Shown: positions 19,789 through 29,647 of the stretch, piece by piece
How the letters are laid out: each line of letters opens with the position of its first letter
How positions within the stretch are numbered: the first letter of the stretch is position 1
From: an uncultured Paracoccaceae bacterium
GTDB lineage: Bacteria > Pseudomonadota > Alphaproteobacteria > Rhodobacterales > Rhodobacteraceae
Assembly: GCA_947500135.1 (NCBI GenBank)
Contig: CANMQX010000001.1
Coordinates: forward strand, 372,001-436,000
Direction: 5' to 3'
DNA length: 64,000 nt
Position numbers and translations under genes: made by a program
Notes under the pieces: model-generated
Databases searched by the model: none
Seen by the model: the letters and a program-made list of their open reading frames with translations, nothing else
What the model was told of the DNA's origin: nothing

Positions 19789-20279
19789 CTGTAAGGCGCA
19801 TCCAGTTCAAGATTGCGCGCAATCTCGGTTTCCCAGCGGTCGCCGTTTTCTAGCAGTTTTGCCTTATCGTAATAAAGCTCTTCGCGGGTCTCAGTGCTGA
19901 ACTCGAAATTTGGCCCCTCGACAATCGCATCTACCGGGCAGGCCTCCTGGCAGAAACCGCAATAGATGCATTTGGTCATGTCGATATCGTAACGCGTGGT
20001 GCGGCGGGATCCGTCATCACGCGGCTCTGCATCAATGGTAATGGCTTGTGCCGGGCAAACCGCCTCGCAAAGCTTGCAGGCAATGCAGCGTTCTTCGCCA
20101 TTGGGATAACGGCGCAAGGCGTGCTCACCTCGAAAACGGGGGCTGAGAGGCCCCTTTTCATGGGGGTAATTCAATGTCGCCTTGGGTGAGAAGAAGTATT
20201 TCAGCCCCAGTTTGAATCCCTGAAACACGTCCTGAAGCAGGAAGTATTTTGCGGCGCGGTTATAGTCGATTTGGGTCAT
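19785..20279 (-). CDS. nuoI: NADH-quinone oxidoreductase subunit I
   Basis: 164 residues with two 4Fe-4S ferredoxin motifs: Cys65, 68, 71, 75 ([12 protein letters not shown]) and Cys104, 107, 110, 114 ([12 protein letters not shown]). These carry clusters N6a and N6b between NuoG and NuoB in the peripheral arm. It overlaps the CMD-like gene downstream by four bases and starts one base after the stop of the upstream lipoprotein gene. Confidence 0.98.
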   Translation of the reverse strand: MTQIDYNRAAKYFLLQDVFQGFKLGLKYFFSPKATLNYPHEKGPLSPRFRGEHALRRYPNGEERCIACKLCEAVCPAQAITIDAEPRDDGSRRTTRYDIDMTKCIYCGFCQEACPVDAIVEGPNFEFSTETREELYYDKAKLLENGDRWETEIARNLELDAPYR

Positions 20280-20280
20280 C

Positions 20281-20727
20281 TCAGCAGCCCCTTCCTACAT
20301 AATCGCTTGCGTTATTTGCTATGTTGACAAAGTGGTCGAACAAATCTCTTTCATCCCCTGTCAGTGCAGGATTGGCCGGCACCTTGGCACGCATGATTTC
20401 ACCAGCTTGAACGGCCTGCGCGACGCTTTGACAGCCACCATTCACGGTCTTTTCCTGCACAGCAGCCCCCATACGCCGGATCACCTCTTCCAAGGCAAAA
20501 GTCTCGAAATCTGCATTCTGCAAATCACGTTCCAGCGCGCCGATAGGCATCTGCGCCATCACCGCCCCAGCCTGTGCAGCCGGGCAATCATCGGCCCCGA
20601 ACGGCCCCGCCGAGCATCCCAAAATCCATCCGGGAAATCGTTGTGCTTCTTGAGCTGTCACCACATCACCATGAGATGACACGCACCCAGCCAAGACCAA
20701 CAAAGTGGGAAAGGTTACTCGCTTCAC
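20281..20727 (-). CDS. Small predicted lipoprotein between nuoH and nuoI
   Basis: 148 residues from GTG 20727 (GGGAGG with 7-base spacing); a TTG one codon earlier is an alternative. A short lipoprotein signal ([15 protein letters not shown]) is followed by a soluble domain with four more Cys ([11 protein letters not shown] ... GGC ... GRGC), possibly disulfide bonded in the periplasm. It sits tightly between nuoH and nuoI. Unknown function. Confidence 0.7.
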   Translation of the reverse strand: MKRVTFPTLLVLAGCVSSHGDVVTAQEAQRFPGWILGCSAGPFGADDCPAAQAGAVMAQMPIGALERDLQNADFETFALEEVIRRMGAAVQEKTVNGGCQSVAQAVQAGEIMRAKVPANPALTGDERDLFDHFVNIANNASDYVGRGC

Positions 20728-20730
20728 CAA

Positions 20731-21768
20731 TCAGCCTCCCACAGCCCAGCGTGCCCAGAAGCCGCCGAACACTTCGTATTTTGCAAGGAACGACACAATC
20801 ACCACCCAGGCCAGCGACATCGGCAGGAACACTTTCCAACCGATCCGCATCAACTGGTCATAGCGGTAGCGCGGCGTGATCGCCTTCACCATGGAGAAGA
20901 TGAAGAAACAGAAACCCATTTTCAGGACCATCCACAGGATGCCATCCGGCAGACCCGGAATGGGTGACAACCAACCGCCCAGGAACAACAGCGAAATCAG
21001 CGCGCACATCAGCACGACCGCCATCAATTCGCCGATCATGAACAGCAGGAAGGGCGTCGATGAATATTCCACCTGATAACCCGCCACCAGTTCCGATTCC
21101 GCTTCGGGCAGGTCGAATGGTGGTCGGTTCGTCTCGGCCAAGGCACTGACAAAGAACAGAAAGAACATCGGCAGATGCGGCAGGATATACCAGCTGAGCA
21201 GGCCCGCCCCGCGTTGCGCCTCGACAATATCGCCGAAATTCATTGATCCGGTTGAGATGATGACACCGATGATGATCAATCCGATGGAGACTTCATAAGA
21301 AATCATCTGCGCGGCGGACCGCAGTGACCCAAGGAAGGGGTATTTGGAGTTTGATGCCCAACCACCCATGATCACGCCGTAAACCTCTAGCGATCCAATG
21401 GCGAAAATATACAGGATGGCCACGTTGATATCTGCCAGCACCCAGCCTTCGTTGAACGGGATCACCGCCCATGAAATCACCGCCAGCACAAAGGCGATCA
21501 TGGGGGCGAGGAAAAACACGGCCTTGTCAGCACCCGCAGGCACGACGATTTCCTTGACGATATATTTCAGAAAATCAGCAAAAGATTGCAGCAAACCAAA
21601 GGCACCAACCACATTCGGGCCCTTGCGCATCTGCACGGCAGCCCAAATCTTGCGGTCCGCATACATCAGAAACGCCAGCGCCACCAAAAGCGGCACCAGA
21701 ACCAGCAAACACTGCGCCAGAATGACCAGAACAATCCCAAGGTTGGTGTTGGTAAAGAATTCAACCAT
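20731..21768 (-). CDS. nuoH: NADH-quinone oxidoreductase subunit H
   Basis: 345 residues with eight or nine membrane helices, the heel of complex I that forms the quinone channel with NuoB and NuoD. Conserved [17 protein letters not shown], a glutamate-rich loop ([19 protein letters not shown]) and a C-terminal [13 protein letters not shown] are present. It follows nuoG with an 11-base gap. Confidence 0.98.
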   Translation of the reverse strand: MVEFFTNTNLGIVLVILAQCLLVLVPLLVALAFLMYADRKIWAAVQMRKGPNVVGAFGLLQSFADFLKYIVKEIVVPAGADKAVFFLAPMIAFVLAVISWAVIPFNEGWVLADINVAILYIFAIGSLEVYGVIMGGWASNSKYPFLGSLRSAAQMISYEVSIGLIIIGVIISTGSMNFGDIVEAQRGAGLLSWYILPHLPMFFLFFVSALAETNRPPFDLPEAESELVAGYQVEYSSTPFLLFMIGELMAVVLMCALISLLFLGGWLSPIPGLPDGILWMVLKMGFCFFIFSMVKAITPRYRYDQLMRIGWKVFLPMSLAWVVIVSFLAKYEVFGGFWARWAVGG

Positions 21769-21779
21769 TATCGTCGTCC

Positions 21780-23798
21780 TTATTCCGCTGCCATCGGCGC
21801 GGATTTGCGTGCTTCGGCATTGGCGCTCAGTTCAGCCATCAGGGTCGAGGCGCGGGCAATGGGGTTGGTGAGGTAGAAATCCGTCACCGCATTCACAAAG
21901 TCCGCCTTGCCGGGTTTCTTGACCGGGATTGGCTGCCAATCGTTATCGGCCACCTCATCCACACGGCCCAAATGCGGGTGTGCGGCCACCAGCGCCTGAC
22001 GCAATTGCGCTATGCTGTCATAAGCCAATGTGGCATCCAGCTCAGCAGACAGCGCCCGCAGGATCGCCCAGTTTTCCTTGGCCTCACCGGGGGGGAAGCT
22101 GGCGCGCAGGGCAAGCTGTGGCCGCCCTTCGGTATTCACAAACAACCCGTTTTCTTCTGTGTAAGCTGCCGATGGCAGAATGATATCCGCCCGATGGGCA
22201 CCGCGATCACCGTGGCTGCCTTGATAGATCACAAAGGCACCCGGTTTCACCTCAACCTCGTCCGCGCCAAGGTTATAAATCACCTCTGCGCCGTCCAATA
22301 CGGCCTCAAGCCCACCTTCGGTACAGGCGCCGACATCCATCGCGCCCACACGGCTGGCGGCGGTGTGCAGCACCATGAGTTTCGAATTGGCGGCATCTGC
22401 GGCTTTCATTGCCTGGCTCAGCACGGCCTCACCATCAGCTTCGGTCAGGGCGCCCTGACCAACAATCATCACGCCAGCCACATCCTGTTTGTCAGAATGG
22501 TCCTGACCTGCAAGACCAACCAGCGCATCGCGACCGGCCCCAATCTGGATCACATCATAGGTCAGGTCGTCATCTGTCCCGATCCGGGCCACTTTTGCGC
22601 CTTTGGACCAGGCCTTTCGGACGCGGGCGTTCAGCACAGGGGCTTCTGTCCGCGGGTTCGTGCCCACCATCAGGATCATCTGCGCATCATCGATATCTTC
22701 AATGCTGGCATTGCCCACATAGGCCGACCGATTACCAATCGGCAGTTTCGCCCTATCGGTGCGGCATTCAACATGGCCGCCCTGCCCCTCGATCAACTGC
22801 TTCAGCGCGAATGCGGCCTCGACCGGGGCCAGATCACCGACCAAACCGGCAATTTTCTTGCCTTTCATCGCAGCGGCGGCAGCAGTCAGCGCCTCGGGCC
22901 AGCTTGCCTTGCGCAGCTTGCCGTTTTCGCGAATGTAAGGCGTGTCCAGACGCTGCCGGCGCAACCCATCCCAAACAAAACGGGTCTTGTCGGAAATCCA
23001 TTCCTCGTTCACGCCATCATGGTTGCGGGGTAGGAAACGCATGACTTCGCGGCCTTTGGTATCCACTCGGATATTGGATCCAAGCGCATCCATCACGTCG
23101 ATGGATTCGGTCTTGGTCAGCTCCCAGGGACGGGCGGTAAATGCGTAAGGTTTAGAAACTAGTGCGCCGACCGGGCACAGATCAATGATATTGCCCTGCA
23201 TATTCGAATCGAGCGTTTCACCCAGATAGGATGTAATCTCTGCATCCTCACCGCGGCCCGTCTGACCCATCTGGTGAATACCCGCGACTTCAGTGGTGAA
23301 GCGCACGCAACGTGTGCAGGAAATGCAGCGGGTCATGTGGGTTTCGACCAGCGGGCCGAGGTCCAGATCCTCGGTCGCGCGTTTGGGTTCACGGAACCGG
23401 CTGAAATCAACGCCATAAGCCATGGCCTGATCCTGCAGATCGCATTCGCCACCCTGATCGCAGATCGGGCAATCCAGCGGGTGGTTGATCAGCAGGAATT
23501 CCATCACCCCTTCGCGGGCCTTTTTGACCATGGGGGAATTGGTTTTGACGACCGGTGGTTGGCCTTCCGGGCCGGGGCGCAAATCGCGGACCTGCATGGC
23601 GCAGGATGCGGCAGGTTTGGGCGGGCCGCCCACAACCTCAACCAGACACATGCGGCAGTTGCCCGCGATAGAAAGCCGTTCATGATAACAGAACCGGGGG
23701 ATTTCGATGCCTGCTTCTTCGCAGGCCTGTATCAGGGTCATCGCCCCGTCAACTTCGACCTCATTTCCATCAATGATGACTTTGCGCAGATCAGACAT
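21780..23798 (-). CDS. nuoG: NADH-quinone oxidoreductase subunit G
   Basis: 672 residues. The N-terminal 2Fe-2S domain has Cys in [15 protein letters not shown], then the His/Cys motif [19 protein letters not shown] and the 4Fe-4S motif CISCTRC. The remainder is a molybdopterin-oxidoreductase-like domain, degenerate as in other complex I G subunits. It moves electrons from NuoF to NuoI. Between its start and the next gene upstream (stop at 23968) are 169 bases without a gene. Confidence 0.97.
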   Translation of the reverse strand: MSDLRKVIIDGNEVEVDGAMTLIQACEEAGIEIPRFCYHERLSIAGNCRMCLVEVVGGPPKPAASCAMQVRDLRPGPEGQPPVVKTNSPMVKKAREGVMEFLLINHPLDCPICDQGGECDLQDQAMAYGVDFSRFREPKRATEDLDLGPLVETHMTRCISCTRCVRFTTEVAGIHQMGQTGRGEDAEITSYLGETLDSNMQGNIIDLCPVGALVSKPYAFTARPWELTKTESIDVMDALGSNIRVDTKGREVMRFLPRNHDGVNEEWISDKTRFVWDGLRRQRLDTPYIRENGKLRKASWPEALTAAAAAMKGKKIAGLVGDLAPVEAAFALKQLIEGQGGHVECRTDRAKLPIGNRSAYVGNASIEDIDDAQMILMVGTNPRTEAPVLNARVRKAWSKGAKVARIGTDDDLTYDVIQIGAGRDALVGLAGQDHSDKQDVAGVMIVGQGALTEADGEAVLSQAMKAADAANSKLMVLHTAASRVGAMDVGACTEGGLEAVLDGAEVIYNLGADEVEVKPGAFVIYQGSHGDRGAHRADIILPSAAYTEENGLFVNTEGRPQLALRASFPPGEAKENWAILRALSAELDATLAYDSIAQLRQALVAAHPHLGRVDEVADNDWQPIPVKKPGKADFVNAVTDFYLTNPIARASTLMAELSANAEARKSAPMAAE

Positions 23799-23967
23799 GG
23801 CGTGCCTTATATGTTCCCGATGACACAGCCATCCGCGTTGCGGCGGCTGCGCGTTGCCGCGTTCTAGCGCGACATGGGCGGCGATGCCAGTCTGATCGGC
23901 AAAAAAGACGTCAATTTATGGGGGGCTTATCGTCGGCTGTTCATGCCGGTGATTGAACAGCTTTGGC

Positions 23968-24375
23968 CTAACGCAGCAACCAGCCAACACGGGTGTCGCG
24001 GGCAATCTGGTCACGCCCTGCGGCGCAATAGGTGGCCTCACGGCCTTCAACAACACCCAACAGGGCAAGCTGCTGGCGCGCGATCCCTTCCAGGCGGCGT
24101 TGTTCGGACTTGTTATCGATATAGGCTTCAATCTCTGCGTCCGAGTAACCACGACCCTGCGCATAGCGCTTAAGTTCCTGCAAATAGGAAATGCCGCGGA
24201 ATGTACGCGCACTCAGGCTGCCGCATTTCTCGGAAATCTCATAGGCCATGCCAACCTGCACAATTCCGTCACGCACGCGAGCTTCATCTTTCAACGCTGA
24301 CTGCGCCGCGGCCGCCCCCGCCAATCCAACGAGCGCGAGAATTGCCGCCGTAATACCCAATGATGCCTTTTTCAT
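23968..24375 (-). CDS. Small exported protein of the nuo cluster (possibly DUF5333)
   Basis: 135 residues from ATG 24375 (CAGGAG upstream). The signal peptide is MKKASLGITAAILALVGLAGAAAAQ with an AxA cleavage site. The mature part is helical and charged (YLQELKRYAQGRGYSDAEIEAYIDNK), with Cys in SEKCGSLSAR and ATYCAAGRD. I recall Rhodobacteraceae families of this type from nuo clusters, possibly DUF5333, but am not certain of the number. Periplasmic; function unknown. Confidence 0.7.
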   Translation of the reverse strand: MKKASLGITAAILALVGLAGAAAAQSALKDEARVRDGIVQVGMAYEISEKCGSLSARTFRGISYLQELKRYAQGRGYSDAEIEAYIDNKSEQRRLEGIARQQLALLGVVEGREATYCAAGRDQIARDTRVGWLLR

Positions 24376-24465
24376 CTTCGTTCTCCTGTCAGACGCAAGA
24401 CACGCCGATTGTTGACATGACACATCGGAATTTGGCTGGCGTTATTCAATATCAGTGGCCGGTTA

Positions 24466-24945
24466 TCAATCGGTTACGCGGTTTTTGGCTTGTGCCGCTG
24501 CCGCTAACCCTTTGGCACCAAAGATATCTTTGCTATCACCGGCGATTTGAAGCTTCCGCCATTGTTCCACGCCCTCAGTCACGTCGGGGCGACGTCCTTG
24601 CGGCACCCTCCAGCAAACCAAAAACCCGCTATCACCCGGCACGAACCATGCGGTGCGCCCGGCCATGATCTTTGCGTGTAATGTCTTTGTGACGAACTGA
24701 TAAAGCGGGGCCGCAGATGTCCAGATCGACAGGGTTGAGGCGGTATTCGGCCCGTCGGCCAATGGCCCGGTTGGATCTTGCTGGGCGACTTCCATTTCGT
24801 CATCCGGCATCCGCCAGACAAAGCCGGGGCTACGCGCGGCGATGGCGTTAACCTGACCAAGCGCATCCTCAAATCCGGCGATGCTCGGATCACCCCAAGT
24901 GTAACGCAGGGTGCCAAAATTGAATTCAGCTACATGATAGGTCAT
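24466..24945 (-). CDS. DUF3291-family protein, copy 1
   Basis: 159 residues from ATG 24945. It matches the DUF3291 pattern: an N-terminal HVAEFNFG strand, RSPGFVWRM, LSIWTSAAPLYQFV and a basic/aromatic KIMAGRTAWF block, probably a ferredoxin-like alpha-beta barrel of the monooxygenase/dabb type. Its ATG overlaps the stop of the upstream paralogue (ATGA). No enzymatic role is known. Confidence 0.75.
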   Translation of the reverse strand: MTYHVAEFNFGTLRYTWGDPSIAGFEDALGQVNAIAARSPGFVWRMPDDEMEVAQQDPTGPLADGPNTASTLSIWTSAAPLYQFVTKTLHAKIMAGRTAWFVPGDSGFLVCWRVPQGRRPDVTEGVEQWRKLQIAGDSKDIFGAKGLAAAAQAKNRVTD

Positions 24946-25394
24946 TGCGCCGCTTGCGCGCGCAGCCAGTCCCAACCGAATGCCGCAGCACTATCACCAT
25001 GTGCTTCGCGATAGGATAGTTTGGCCAAGGCTTCAACCAATGTCGGCTGCGTGCCTTCGGGCACCCACCACATCACGAAATGCATCTGTGCCAGGGTTTC
25101 AAACCATTCCTTGCCCCGCGCCATGAACTTGTCGTGCAGCGTGCCAAAGACAAAGGTTTCCAATTGTTGTGGAGTTTCCCAAACGGACAGATTGGCCACA
25201 AATTGCGGATCGCCATCGATAAATGCATCGGTGTTACCGCGCCCCGGCTCGCCCGAGCCTTCCATCATCCAAACAAAACCCGGCATCCGTTTGCCCAACC
25301 CGTTGATCCGGTCGAGGTTATCCATGAATTCGGCAACACGCGGATCATCCGTGGGGGCAATCAGACGCCCGATATTCAATTCGGCCAGATGCAT
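24942..25394 (-). CDS. DUF3291-family protein, copy 2
   Basis: 150 residues from ATG 25394 (AAGGA, 6-base spacing); a TTG two codons earlier is less likely. Same layout as the next gene: HLAELNIGRL, RMPGFVWMME, LSVWETPQQLETFV, RGKEWFETL and FVMWWVPEGTQPTL. Translationally coupled tandem paralogues inside the nuo cluster. A palindrome (25413-25430) separates it from the gene upstream. Confidence 0.78.
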   Translation of the reverse strand: MHLAELNIGRLIAPTDDPRVAEFMDNLDRINGLGKRMPGFVWMMEGSGEPGRGNTDAFIDGDPQFVANLSVWETPQQLETFVFGTLHDKFMARGKEWFETLAQMHFVMWWVPEGTQPTLVEALAKLSYREAHGDSAAAFGWDWLRAQAAQ

Positions 25395-25412
25395 GTTCAA
25401 TCCTTAAACGGG

Positions 25413-25430
25413 GATGGGTTAAAACCCATC
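25413..25430. repeat. GATGGGTT/AACCCATC palindrome
   Basis: Eight-base arms around AA. The same core, with longer arms, occurs at 54136-54159, so this is a dispersed repeat family. Here it lies between two minus-strand genes and could form a hairpin after the 75-residue membrane-protein gene. Confidence 0.75.
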
Positions 25431-25435
25431 TTACG

Positions 25436-25663
25436 TCACCGTCGCCGTTGTCGTGTCGGCGCGATACCGGCCAATCCCTTGCGCGCGAATGCCAGCGTCA
25501 GAATAATGCCAATCACCGCCAGGAACCCGGCTGCCACATAGGCCCAGACAGGCGCGGCTTCGGTGCGCACCGCCTGCACTGTAAACCATGCAGGGATCCC
25601 GCATATCAGCAACGTTAAAAGGGCCGCACAGAAACTCGCGGCCCCGTCCAGAAAATTACGCAT
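25436..25663 (-). CDS. Small two-helix membrane protein
   Basis: 75 residues with two membrane segments (about 12-31 and 41-60) and a very basic C-terminus (PTRQRRR). It lies between the nuoF-associated lipoprotein and the DUF3291 pair, 11 bases from the former. Unknown function; the product may sit in the inner membrane next to complex I, by position only. Confidence 0.6.
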   Translation of the reverse strand: MRNFLDGAASFCAALLTLLICGIPAWFTVQAVRTEAAPVWAYVAAGFLAVIGIILTLAFARKGLAGIAPTRQRRR

Positions 25664-25674
25664 CTGTCAGACAC

Positions 25675-26091
25675 CTAGCCCGCAGGGACCAGCACCGCCG
25701 CCATCGCGCTGTTTTCCAGTGTTTCGGCATCTGCAGCCGGGCACAGATCTTCGCCCGTCGACAGATCCACGCCGTGCTTGGCGTTAAAGCTGCGCTGGCT
25801 GACATCGGTTTCCAGATCGATCTGGTTGCGCAGCCCCAAGGCAGACAGTGACCCGCGCCCGACTTCGTTCCGCTTTTCGTTGACCAGCAGATCAACGGCT
25901 GAGTCGTAGCTATAGCGGACGCAATTCTGTGCCACCTGATTGGCGATTTTCAAGGTCGCGTAATATTGTGGGGTGGGCAGGTTATACAGCTTCTGCACCG
26001 CCGCATCCTCAAACGGGCGGGCACCGCCCGGTCCGGTTGCACATGCGGCCAATGTCAAAGCCGCCCCAATCATCATTCCACGTATCATCAT
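25675..26091 (-). CDS. Small lipoprotein downstream of nuoF
   Basis: 138 residues. Lipoprotein signal [20 protein letters not shown] (lipobox TLAAC), then a helical domain with two Cys (QNCVRYSYD and EDLCPAAD). The ATG at 26091 overlaps the nuoF stop as ATGA, so it is co-translated with nuoF. Function unknown; seen in my recollection only in Rhodobacteraceae nuo clusters. Confidence 0.7.
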   Translation of the reverse strand: MMIRGMMIGAALTLAACATGPGGARPFEDAAVQKLYNLPTPQYYATLKIANQVAQNCVRYSYDSAVDLLVNEKRNEVGRGSLSALGLRNQIDLETDVSQRSFNAKHGVDLSTGEDLCPAADAETLENSAMAAVLVPAG

Positions 26092-27374
26092 TCTGCTGCT
26101 ATCCCTGCTACGCGTTTATCCTTGATCCGGTCCTCGATCTCGTCCCGGAAGTTCTTGACCAAACCTTGGATCGGCCATGCGGCGGCGTCACCCAGCGCGC
26201 AGATCGTATGGCCTTCAACCTGTTTAGTCACATCCAGCAGCATATCAATCTCTTCGGGGCGTGCATCCCCTTTCACCAAACGGGCCATAACGCGCATCAT
26301 CCAGCCGGTGCCTTCGCGGCAAGGGGTACACTGGCCGCAGCTTTCATGCTTGTAGAATTTGGACAAACGCCAGATCGCTTTGATCATGTCGGTGGACTGA
26401 TCCATCACGATCACCGCAGCCGTGCCCAGCGAAGACCCTTTTTCCTTCAGCGCATCAAAATCCATGATCGCGTCGCGCATATTCTCACCGCGTACACATG
26501 GAACGGAGGAGCCACCGGGGATCACCGCCTTGAGGTTATCCCAACCACCGCGGATACCGCCGCAATGTTTCTCAATCAGCTCTTCAAAGCTGATCGACAT
26601 TTCTTCCTCGACCACGCAAGGGTTGTTCACATGGCCCGAAATCGCGAACAGCTTGGTGCCCGCATTATTCGGCCGGCCCATACCGGCGAACCATTCGCCA
26701 CCGCGGCGCAGGATCGTCGGCACAACGGCAATCGATTCGACATTGTTCACCGTGGTCGGGCAGCCATAAAGGCCAGCACCGGCGGGAAATGGCGGCTTCA
26801 TGCGCGGCATCCCCTTCTTGCCTTCAAGGCTTTCAAGCAGGGCGGTTTCCTCACCACAAATATAAGCCCCCGCCCCATGGGTCAGGTAGATGTCGAAATC
26901 CCAGCCGGATTTGCAGGCATTCTTGCCGACCAGACCAGCGGCGTAGGCCTCATCGATGGCGGCCTGCAACGCCTCTTTCTCGCGGATATACTCGCCACGA
27001 ATGTAGATGTAACAGGCATGGGCATTCATCGCGAATGACGCGATCAGGCAACCTTCGACCAGGGTGTGCGGATCGTGGCGCATGATCTCGCGATCTTTAC
27101 AGGTGCCAGGCTCGGATTCGTCAGCATTGACCACCAGATAGGCCGGGCGACCATCGCTTTCCTTAGGCATGAAGGACCATTTCAAACCGGTGGGAAAACC
27201 CGCACCGCCGCGACCGCGCAGGCCGGATGTCTTCATCTCGTTAATGATCCAGTCCCGGCCTTTTTTGATGATACCCGCCGTGCCATCCCAATGGCCACGC
27301 GCCCGCGCGCCCTTCAGGGTACGGTCATGCATGCCGTAAAGGTTGGTGAAAATCCGGTCCTGGTCTTTGAGCAT
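26088..27374 (-). CDS. nuoF: NADH-quinone oxidoreductase subunit F
   Basis: 428 residues from ATG 27374 (MLKDQDRIF), which overlaps the stop of the preceding small gene as TGATG; the frame is open to 27428 but lies inside that gene. Motifs: [17 protein letters not shown] (NADH site), [13 protein letters not shown] (FMN site), and [13 protein letters not shown] with a later TICALGD Cys for 4Fe-4S cluster N3. It oxidises NADH and passes electrons to NuoE/NuoG. Confidence 0.98.
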   Translation of the reverse strand: MLKDQDRIFTNLYGMHDRTLKGARARGHWDGTAGIIKKGRDWIINEMKTSGLRGRGGAGFPTGLKWSFMPKESDGRPAYLVVNADESEPGTCKDREIMRHDPHTLVEGCLIASFAMNAHACYIYIRGEYIREKEALQAAIDEAYAAGLVGKNACKSGWDFDIYLTHGAGAYICGEETALLESLEGKKGMPRMKPPFPAGAGLYGCPTTVNNVESIAVVPTILRRGGEWFAGMGRPNNAGTKLFAISGHVNNPCVVEEEMSISFEELIEKHCGGIRGGWDNLKAVIPGGSSVPCVRGENMRDAIMDFDALKEKGSSLGTAAVIVMDQSTDMIKAIWRLSKFYKHESCGQCTPCREGTGWMMRVMARLVKGDARPEEIDMLLDVTKQVEGHTICALGDAAAWPIQGLVKNFRDEIEDRIKDKRVAGIAAE

Positions 27375-27604
27375 CAGTTCTCGCCCTTGTCGTTCTGGCG
27401 CACGCGCCAAAGTTGATATGTCCGCCACAGGCCAAACCCGAAACCGGCCATCGCTGCAAGGTCAAAAAACGCCCGCGTGCGATTGGACCAGTTATATTCG
27501 GCACCGATCAGGTTTAACAACATCCACAAAACAGCAACACCGGCAATGATCAACGCGACCCGTTGTCCTGCCTTGGCCTGTTCGGTGTCTCCGTGTTGCG
27601 CCAT
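27374..27604 (-). CDS. Small two-helix membrane protein upstream of nuoF (DUF5337-like)
   Basis: 76 residues: a charged N-terminus, two membrane segments (about 17-35 and 47-60) and a basic C-terminus. Overlaps nuoF by one base (TGATG). I recall a Rhodobacteraceae family, DUF5337, of this size and place, but cannot verify it. Probably an inner-membrane protein with an unknown role related to complex I. Confidence 0.7.
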   Translation of the reverse strand: MAQHGDTEQAKAGQRVALIIAGVAVLWMLLNLIGAEYNWSNRTRAFFDLAAMAGFGFGLWRTYQLWRVRQNDKGEN

Positions 27605-27617
27605 GGGTGCGCGACGT

Positions 27618-28397
27618 CTAGTAGACGTCGCCTTTCTTTACTTTGCTGGAAAATTCGGTTGTACCACCTTCCGCAAGCGTCTTGGCCTGTTCAACCCAAT
27701 TGTCACGGCTGGCGCGGCCTTTGAATCCTTCCAGGTTATCATCCATCCAGGCCTGTTCGGACGGCCCCCAGGTTGAGATCTGATCAAAGTGATAGATGCC
27801 CATACCGTGCAATGTCTTTTCCAGTTTCGGACCAACACCTTTGATCTGTTTCAGGTCATCAGGGCCGCCTTCACGGGCAGCGCTCAGGAATTGGGGCTTG
27901 CCGTCACCTGATGCCGGGGCCGGATCGGGTTTGGGTTCGGCTTCTGATCCCGGGCCGTCATACTTCCATTCGCCCTTCTTTGCATCCAGTTCTTCTTCGC
28001 CCGGTAACTTTGCGGATGGCTTGACTGCGGCGGCGGCAGGCGCCGCTGGCGCTGGTTCAGGCGCAGGCACTGGTGCTGCTGCAGCTTCTTGCGGTTCAGG
28101 TGCAGGTTCAGCCGCCGGGGCGGGTGCTGCAGCTGGTGCAGGTTCCGCAGCTGGTGCAGGTTCGGCAGCGGTCGGTGCTGGTTCTGATTGACGGGCCACG
28201 GACCCTGATGCATGCGGCGCAGGGTCGCGCCAGCCCAATATCAAAACAATCGCTGTGATGGCAGCAACAATGCCACCGATAAACAAGGCGGCAATCCACC
28301 AATAATCATAAAGAACCAGCGCGACACCTGCGGCAATAATGCCAAACAAGGCCGCAACGGCAAAAATACCCTGACTTTTAGGTGCTGTATCTTTCAT
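27618..28397 (-). CDS. Membrane-anchored protein with a C-terminal helix-hairpin-helix domain
   Basis: 259 residues from ATG 28397. Two membrane segments (about 11-29 and 32-54), a Pro/Ala/Glu-rich linker (about 71-125), and a C-terminal domain (175-245) with a helix-hairpin-helix motif (LKQIKGVGPKLEKTLHGMG). The domain is closely similar to the C-terminus of NuoE encoded upstream: about 40 of 73 aligned positions are identical by hand count. This suggests duplication or recruitment of the same module to complex I. DNA binding is unlikely given the context; a protein-binding role is inferred. Confidence 0.8.
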   Translation of the reverse strand: MKDTAPKSQGIFAVAALFGIIAAGVALVLYDYWWIAALFIGGIVAAITAIVLILGWRDPAPHASGSVARQSEPAPTAAEPAPAAEPAPAAAPAPAAEPAPEPQEAAAAPVPAPEPAPAAPAAAAVKPSAKLPGEEELDAKKGEWKYDGPGSEAEPKPDPAPASGDGKPQFLSAAREGGPDDLKQIKGVGPKLEKTLHGMGIYHFDQISTWGPSEQAWMDDNLEGFKGRASRDNWVEQAKTLAEGGTTEFSSKVKKGDVY

Positions 28398-28716
28398 CTT
28401 ATCTGATCTCCCTTGGGGCGGCCGCGAGCACGGCCTTAGCAGTATTATGCACCGCGAACAGGGTCTTCGCCCCTCACAAACCGCGACTGCGTGCCATAGG
28501 TCTAACCGAAACAACGCCTAAGCGAAAATAATTTGTGCAATTCGCGCTACTTACGATCCAATCTGCACATTTTGTGGGCGATCAAGCCTGATGGACGAGG
28601 TGCATTAAGCGGCAGGGATCGGCAGGACGCGACTCTGGCCCGATGCCTACAATCCATGCAGATACGCGATGCAATCGATCTCATTTCTGATGACCGCACC
28701 GCGTGTTCGATCAGAT
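28398..28716. other. Gene-free stretch between the HhH gene and the TetR-linked membrane gene
   Basis: 319 bases with no convincing reading frame on either strand. A relatively AT-rich patch lies near 28515-28560. As the nuo genes below this point are cut off from nuoE by a plus-strand gene, a promoter for the nuoF-nuoN half is expected here, but I cannot point to good -35 and -10 boxes. Confidence 0.4.
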
Positions 28717-29559
28717 TTAGAGTGTCGCCGAATTGGTACTTGGCAACCCGCGCAACCGCCACAAATGGCTGATAGGACGCCCTCGCACAGCAAGGCGATA
28801 GCTTTCAACTGCAAGCCAAGCCCAAACGGCAGTCGCGCTTAATGCTGCGATCAAGGCAACCTCTGACGATAACCAGACAGTCGCGATCAAACCCGCAATC
28901 GGCATTGCTTGCATCATATGGGTCGCAAAGAAATGGGCAGGCCGCAGATCCCCGCGATCCAGGGACCAATCGAGTCCAATAATACGGCGTTCATTGGCGG
29001 GCTTATCCCCAAAGAATGGATTTTGCCGCATACCAAGGTGGTAGGCCGATAGAAAGGTCATCACCGTCCCAAAGATCAGCCCAAGCCCGGTGGCCCATCG
29101 CAACGCCGGTGCCATCACAGCAACCTCGTCGATCAATACCACCGCCCCAACAAACGCCATTGGTGCCGTGACCAATGCAGCCATTATCGCCATCGTCAGC
29201 TCAAGCTTACGCATCAACGGCGTCTTGGTGTTGAAGTGAGACGGTTCGCCACACGCCGCCTGGATACCGATAAAACCAATCTGAAAGATCAGCGCACCAA
29301 CTGCGATGATTGCGATGGACGTCATGGCAATGCCCGTTTGCCAAGGTTCCGACAGCCAGGAAATGACAATGGCGTATGTTGCATAGTGCATGGCCAGGGA
29401 GGACGAAAACCTGATCGGTTTCGCCCAAACACTTTCACCAAACAGGGTCCGACCATCGAAAACCCAGACAGCACAGCTTAACACAAACCACACCAGGCAG
29501 AGCATCGCCCCCACCCACATCAACTCTACAGACAAGGTCGCGTCAGTCATAAAACTCAT
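28717..29559 (-). CDS. Integral membrane protein, probable TetR target
   Basis: 280 residues with about seven membrane segments; the loop after the third carries GIQAACGEPSHFNTKTPLMRKLE and the C-terminal region HLWRLRGLP. ATG 29559 follows AAAGGAG at good spacing. It is divergent from a TetR regulator with an operator between them, so it is the likely regulated gene. I do not recognise the family; it is not one of the common efflux families. Confidence 0.65.
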   Translation of the reverse strand: MSFMTDATLSVELMWVGAMLCLVWFVLSCAVWVFDGRTLFGESVWAKPIRFSSSLAMHYATYAIVISWLSEPWQTGIAMTSIAIIAVGALIFQIGFIGIQAACGEPSHFNTKTPLMRKLELTMAIMAALVTAPMAFVGAVVLIDEVAVMAPALRWATGLGLIFGTVMTFLSAYHLGMRQNPFFGDKPANERRIIGLDWSLDRGDLRPAHFFATHMMQAMPIAGLIATVWLSSEVALIAALSATAVWAWLAVESYRLAVRGRPISHLWRLRGLPSTNSATL

Positions 29560-29587
29560 CTTCTCTCTCCTTTGTAGTATCGCTTAC

Positions 29588-29616
29588 TTGCAATGGATGT
29601 AAGTGACACTTACAAT
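29588..29616 (+). promoter_or_regulatory. Predicted promoter of the TetR gene
   Basis: TTGCAA (29588-29593), a 17-base spacer, TACAAT (29611-29616). The palindromic operator lies entirely between and into these boxes, so a bound repressor would block polymerase: negative autoregulation is the simple reading. Confidence 0.6.
29598..29614. promoter_or_regulatory. Palindromic TetR-type operator
   Basis: TGTAAGTG-A-CACTTACA, perfect 8-base arms with one central base, in the 88-base divergent spacer between the TetR gene and the membrane-protein gene. A CTTAC half site occurs again at 29583-29587. Confidence 0.7.
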
Positions 29617-29647
29617 TGGTCAAGAAAGTTTTTAGGGGTGACCGAAA

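Noticed and set aside
21972-23033. Long open frame antisense to nuoG
   Set aside because: A by-product of GC-rich codon use; the opposite strand encodes a full NuoG with all cluster motifs, and the antisense product has no recognisable domain.
25929-27038. 369-codon open frame antisense to nuoF
   Set aside because: Lies entirely over nuoF and a lipoprotein gene; the protein is His/Arg rich in the way typical of antisense frames.
27884-28213. Low-complexity frames over the Pro/Ala/Glu linker
   Set aside because: Repetitive GC-rich codons open several frames; only the membrane/HhH protein frame has domains at both ends.
28547-28762. Short frames on both strands of the 28.4-28.7 kb gap
   Set aside because: No ribosome site, no hydrophobic or domain pattern, and overlap with the end of the membrane-protein gene.
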